Below, piece after piece: positions 6,500-9,135 of a stretch of DNA of 9,135 nucleotides. The notes below the pieces were generated by a model, which was given only the letters and a program-made list of their open reading frames with translations, had not been told where the DNA came from and did no database searches. Numbering within the stretch: the first letter of the stretch is position 1; each line of letters starts with the position of its first letter. The position numbers were made by a program, and so were the translations under genes. Source of the stretch: Chlamydiota bacterium. Lineage in GTDB: Bacteria > Chlamydiota > Chlamydiia > Chlamydiales > Rhabdochlamydiaceae. The DNA is taken from assembly GCA_011065225.1 (NCBI GenBank), contig JAAKFC010000045.1, positions 1 through 9,135 of the forward strand, written 5' to 3'.

Positions 6500-6660
6500 T
6501 AATTCAACTTGTCCTCTATCTTATTTTTGGGCGCTTTCGAGCGGAAGAGATACAAGATTTGCGAGGAAGGGAAGGTGGAAATACACCTTCTCGACGAGGA
6601 AAGCGAAGTAGATCTTTCGCGCAGATAGCACAGGAAAGAGATAGAGGACAAATTGAATTA
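6500..6660. mobile_element. Candidate MITE-like element with 21-bp terminal inverted repeats
   Basis: The ends 6500-6520 and 6640-6660 are inverse complements at 20 of 21 positions (mismatch 6508/6652). The midpoint coincides with a central 7-bp hairpin GAAGGTG-GAAATA-CACCTTC (6571-6590). The intervening arms are partly complementary (for example GCGC 6531-6534 with 6619-6622), so the 161 bp can fold as one rod. The outermost TA at each end could be a TA target duplication, as made by IS630/Tc1-mariner transposases, or simply the end of the repeat. It encodes no protein. A diverged relative lies at about 115-240 (-). It fills most of the gap between dnaX and pgpH, ending nine bases before the pgpH reading frame. 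A structured RNA of this shape is the main alternative. Confidence 0.5.
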
Positions 6661-6664
6661 TAAT
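6659..6664 (+). promoter_or_regulatory. TATAAT at the element/pgpH junction
   Basis: A perfect TATAAT is formed where the right end of the 6500-6660 element meets the flanking DNA. The -35 position (around 6636-6641, AAGAGA) is poor. A start about seven bases downstream would fall after ATG 6670 and favour ATG 6679 as the pgpH start. The evidence is a -10 match only. Confidence 0.25.
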
Positions 6665-6669
6665 TTTGA

Positions 6670-8811
6670 ATGAGGGTGATGAAAGGGAAATCTAAAGAAA
6701 AAAAACTGCATTGGAAGGATTGGCTGGGTGAAGGACACTTTACCAAACGTCTGATTGTAGCAATTCTTTTTTTTATTGCTCTTGCTGCTTTTCTCCATTT
6801 TCGCGAAGTGCGTATGGAAGTGATCGAGCAAGGGACGATTGCAGAGCGCTACATCATTGCCCATGTAGATTTTGCATTTCCTGATGAAGAAGCCACCCTC
6901 GTCATCAAACAGCAATCCGTTCGCGACATTGGAGCCATCTATCGAATCAAAGAAAAGCAGCTTCGCCAAATTCGTTTTGATTTTGAAAGTTATCTTCTCA
7001 CCCGCTCAGATTGGCGAGACAAACTAAAACAAGCCACCTTTGACGAGCTCTATCGGGGCGCAGATGCGATTGAAGACGTTCTCTCACATGCTAGATTTAC
7101 GAGCTCCCGGACATTGCAAAAGATGAAAGACTATGGCCTTTCGACGGAAGATTACTATCTCTACACCCCAGAAAATCTCCAAGAGCCGACCGTCTTACCG
7201 AAAACATTTTGGAATAAAGTTCGTGAAAAAGCATTCATTTCTGGCAACTTTTCCCCAGAGACGGCGAGCTTTATTCTCGATTCCTTTGAAAAGCAGACAT
7301 GGACTTTGCAACAAGATGGTGCTGCAGAACGCTCCCTTAGGCAAGTTGTCCAAGAAAAAGTTCCCGATCAATATACGCAAGTAACGGCAGGTAATCACAT
7401 CATCGATCCTGGAGAAAGAATCACAGGGCGTCATCTTGCCATGCTCCAATCTATGAAAGATGCCATTGCCAAAGAGCGCAATCCCTTTGCCATTCGTACC
7501 ATCTTTGGGAGTTTGCTCCTATCCTTACTTTTCACTATACTCAGCGTGATTTATTTCCGGATCAACCATCCGCAGATTCTCAACTCCATTCAGAAAATGA
7601 CACTTCTTGTGACGATAGTCATCTTGACGCTCATTTTCTCAAAAATTGCCGAATATCTTTTGGTCAATAAAGCCATCTATCTCATCGACATTTTCCGCTA
7701 TCCCATCATCGTTCCGTTTGCGTCCGTATTGATCCTTGTTTTGGTAGGGGGTGAGGTAGCCTTATTTGGTTCTGCTTTCCTTTCGATCATCATTGGAGTG
7801 ACACTTGCCATTGATCACGATCGCTTTTTGATCCTCAATCTGATTGCTTCATGGGTGGCAATTCTCTTTGCTCGCAATATGCATAAACGCAAAGAAGTTT
7901 TTTCCGTCTTGGCGAAAGTCTGGCTCACATGTATTCCCGTTATTATCGCATTTAATTTGGCACAAAACGTGTTCAGTTCAGTGCATTTGCTGGAAGATCT
8001 GATCAGCTCTCTTATTTTTATCACAGTGATTGCGCTGCTCGTCATTGGACTCTTACCACTTCTTGAATCTATTTTCCACGTAATGACGGATATGACCCTC
8101 ATGGAGTACATGGATCCCAACAATGAGCTTTTGCGCCGCCTCAGCGTGGAAGCTCCTGGCACCTATCAGCATTGCCTTGTCGTTGGCAACCTCGCCGAAT
8201 CAGCCGCACGATCCATCGGAGCAAATGGGCTTTTCTGCCGTGTAGCGACCCTCTACCATGACATTGGAAAACTCTTCAATCCCCATTACTTCACCGAAAA
8301 CCAACTTGGGGGTTTTAATATCCACCAGCTCCTGACCCCCCTCGAGTCGACCCAAGTGATCATCGCCCATGTTCCCGAAGGAGAAGCGCTGGCCCGCAAA
8401 CATCGCTTGCCGCAGAGCTTCATTGACATCATCCGCGAGCACCACGGCACGACACTCGTGTACTTTTTCTATCACAAACAATTGGAGCTAATGGGTGAGG
8501 ATGAAGAAAAAGTCGATGAAAAACTCTTCCGCTATCCTGGGCCTAAGCCCCATACGAAAGAATCAGCCATTATCATGCTCTCCGATACAGTAGAGGCAGC
8601 TTCGCGCTCACTGGATGAGATCAGCGAAGAAGCCCTTTCGGCAATGGTCGATAAGCTCGTTAAGGAAAAAGCCGATGATAATCAGCTAGATGATTGCCAG
8701 CTCACCTTTGAAGAGCTCGGCGTTGTCAAAAAGACCCTCGTCAAAACTCTTTCCATCACCGGGCATTTACGCGTCAAATATCCCGAGAAAAAGAAAAAAG
8801 AGGGAGATTAA
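6670..8811 (+). CDS. pgpH: 7TMR-HD membrane phosphohydrolase, PgpH-type c-di-AMP phosphodiesterase
   Basis: The 713-residue protein has the PgpH/YqfF architecture. It has one N-terminal membrane helix (about 27-44), an extracytoplasmic 7TMR-HDED region (about 45-275), seven further membrane segments (about 276-470) and a cytoplasmic HD domain (about 490-650). The expected metal ligands are visible: His501 (TYQHC), His530-Asp531 (HDIGK), His567 (IIAHV), His591-His592 (EHHGT) and Asp639 (SDTVEA). Characterised family members hydrolyse cyclic di-AMP to pApA. The same activity is inferred here from intact ligands and full length. The start is ambiguous: ATG 6670 opens the frame without a Shine-Dalgarno, while ATG 6679 is preceded very closely by GAGGG. 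The gene diverges from dnaX, and its upstream region is largely the repeat element at 6500-6660. It ends 4 bp from the convergent ankyrin gene. The symbol is by family resemblance. Confidence 0.9.
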   Translation: MRVMKGKSKEKKLHWKDWLGEGHFTKRLIVAILFFIALAAFLHFREVRMEVIEQGTIAERYIIAHVDFAFPDEEATLVIKQQSVRDIGAIYRIKEKQLRQIRFDFESYLLTRSDWRDKLKQATFDELYRGADAIEDVLSHARFTSSRTLQKMKDYGLSTEDYYLYTPENLQEPTVLPKTFWNKVREKAFISGNFSPETASFILDSFEKQTWTLQQDGAAERSLRQVVQEKVPDQYTQVTAGNHIIDPGERITGRHLAMLQSMKDAIAKERNPFAIRTIFGSLLLSLLFTILSVIYFRINHPQILNSIQKMTLLVTIVILTLIFSKIAEYLLVNKAIYLIDIFRYPIIVPFASVLILVLVGGEVALFGSAFLSIIIGVTLAIDHDRFLILNLIASWVAILFARNMHKRKEVFSVLAKVWLTCIPVIIAFNLAQNVFSSVHLLEDLISSLIFITVIALLVIGLLPLLESIFHVMTDMTLMEYMDPNNELLRRLSVEAPGTYQHCLVVGNLAESAARSIGANGLFCRVATLYHDIGKLFNPHYFTENQLGGFNIHQLLTPLESTQVIIAHVPEGEALARKHRLPQSFIDIIREHHGTTLVYFFYHKQLELMGEDEEKVDEKLFRYPGPKPHTKESAIIMLSDTVEAASRSLDEISEEALSAMVDKLVKEKADDNQLDDCQLTFEELGVVKKTLVKTLSITGHLRVKYPEKKKKEGD

Positions 8812-8815
8812 TTCC

Positions 8816-9135
8816 TCAAGCCGAAGGAACTTTAAGCTCCTCGTTTTTCCGGAGAGTTGCTAACTTCTTTTGGATTTGAACGACGATGCTGATGTATTGA
8901 TCCTCTGCCTTAAAAATTGAAGCGATGTCAAGAGGTGTTTTCCCTTTAACATCTTGAGCATATAGTAGATCTAGATCGGCCTTTTCAATCATAAGTTCAA
9001 TGATTTCTTTTAAGTAAGGATTTATGTATAACAGGTTTATGGCCTGGTGAAGAACTGTTAGTCCTGTGGCGTTTCTTAGTTTTAGGAGCTCTAAACCGCC
9101 CTTTTCAATCATAAGTTTCATATTTTCAGTTTGTT
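8816..9135 (-). CDS. Ankyrin-repeat protein, C-terminal part (runs off the window)
   Basis: About 105 residues are visible and the frame stays open to the window edge (reading QTEN before Met at 9121), so that Met is internal and the N-terminus is missing. Ankyrin-type units are recognisable: NATGLTVLHQAINLL and VKGKTPLDIASIF match the G-x-TPLH-x-A core. The helix LMIEK-(G/A)-(G/D)-L-(E/D)-LL occurs twice, exactly 120 nt (40 codons) apart, and the DNA there (8981 and 9101, CTTTTCAATCATAAG) is identical over 15 bases. A charged tail follows and the stop is at 8816-8818. Ankyrin repeats mediate protein-protein binding. In intracellular bacteria such proteins are often secreted host-directed effectors, but nothing visible here proves secretion. 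No specific partner or function can be named. Confidence 0.75.
   Translation of the reverse strand, partial: QTENMKLMIEKGGLELLKLRNATGLTVLHQAINLLYINPYLKEIIELMIEKADLDLLYAQDVKGKTPLDIASIFKAEDQYISIVVQIQKKLATLRKNEELKVPSA

Noticed and set aside
1..9135. tRNA, rRNA, CRISPR arrays or insertion-sequence transposases
   Set aside because: No cloverleaf with a T-loop motif, no regularly spaced repeats and no transposase reading frame were seen on either strand.

Overview
The window looks like a chromosomal segment from a chlamydia-like bacterium (phylum Chlamydiota, probably an amoeba-associated 'environmental' lineage rather than Chlamydia itself). This is inferred from the pairing of dnaX-ybaB on one strand, converging on a ptsH-ptsI pair on the other. 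As I recall it, Chlamydia has the same arrangement (CT334-CT337). The moderately AT-rich DNA, a type II NADH dehydrogenase and an ankyrin-repeat protein at the edge also fit. No database search was possible, so the taxonomy is an inference.

Layout: 1-300 carries no gene but holds two palindromic, rod-like repeats. 301-1575 (-) is ndh. 1576-1771 is a divergent control region with a good promoter for ndh and a strong dyad in front of hprK. 1772-4764 (+) is a tight, overlapping hprK-ptsH-ptsI operon. After a 44-bp convergent gap come ybaB and dnaX (4809-6429, -), which read as one unit, dnaX first. 6430-6669 is a second divergent control region, largely filled by a 161-bp element with 21-bp terminal inverted repeats. 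6670-8811 (+) encodes a membrane HD phosphohydrolase of the PgpH (c-di-AMP phosphodiesterase) type. 8816-9135 (-) is the C-terminal end of an ankyrin-repeat protein that runs off the window.

How the genes relate: EI and HPr form a phosphorelay from PEP, and HPr kinase/phosphorylase can set the regulatory serine of HPr. No sugar permease (EII) is encoded here, so the module may be regulatory. DnaX is the clamp-loader ATPase, with the nucleoid protein YbaB/EbfC coupled to it. Ndh feeds electrons from NADH to quinone. The PgpH-like protein would degrade c-di-AMP at the membrane.

The coding content is conventional. The least explained part is intergenic: each gap longer than 100 bp contains rod-like palindromes. 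Two of these (about 115-240 on the minus strand and 6500-6660) are diverged copies of one element, with conserved blocks, mostly conserved spacing and a central hairpin whose two arms have changed together.
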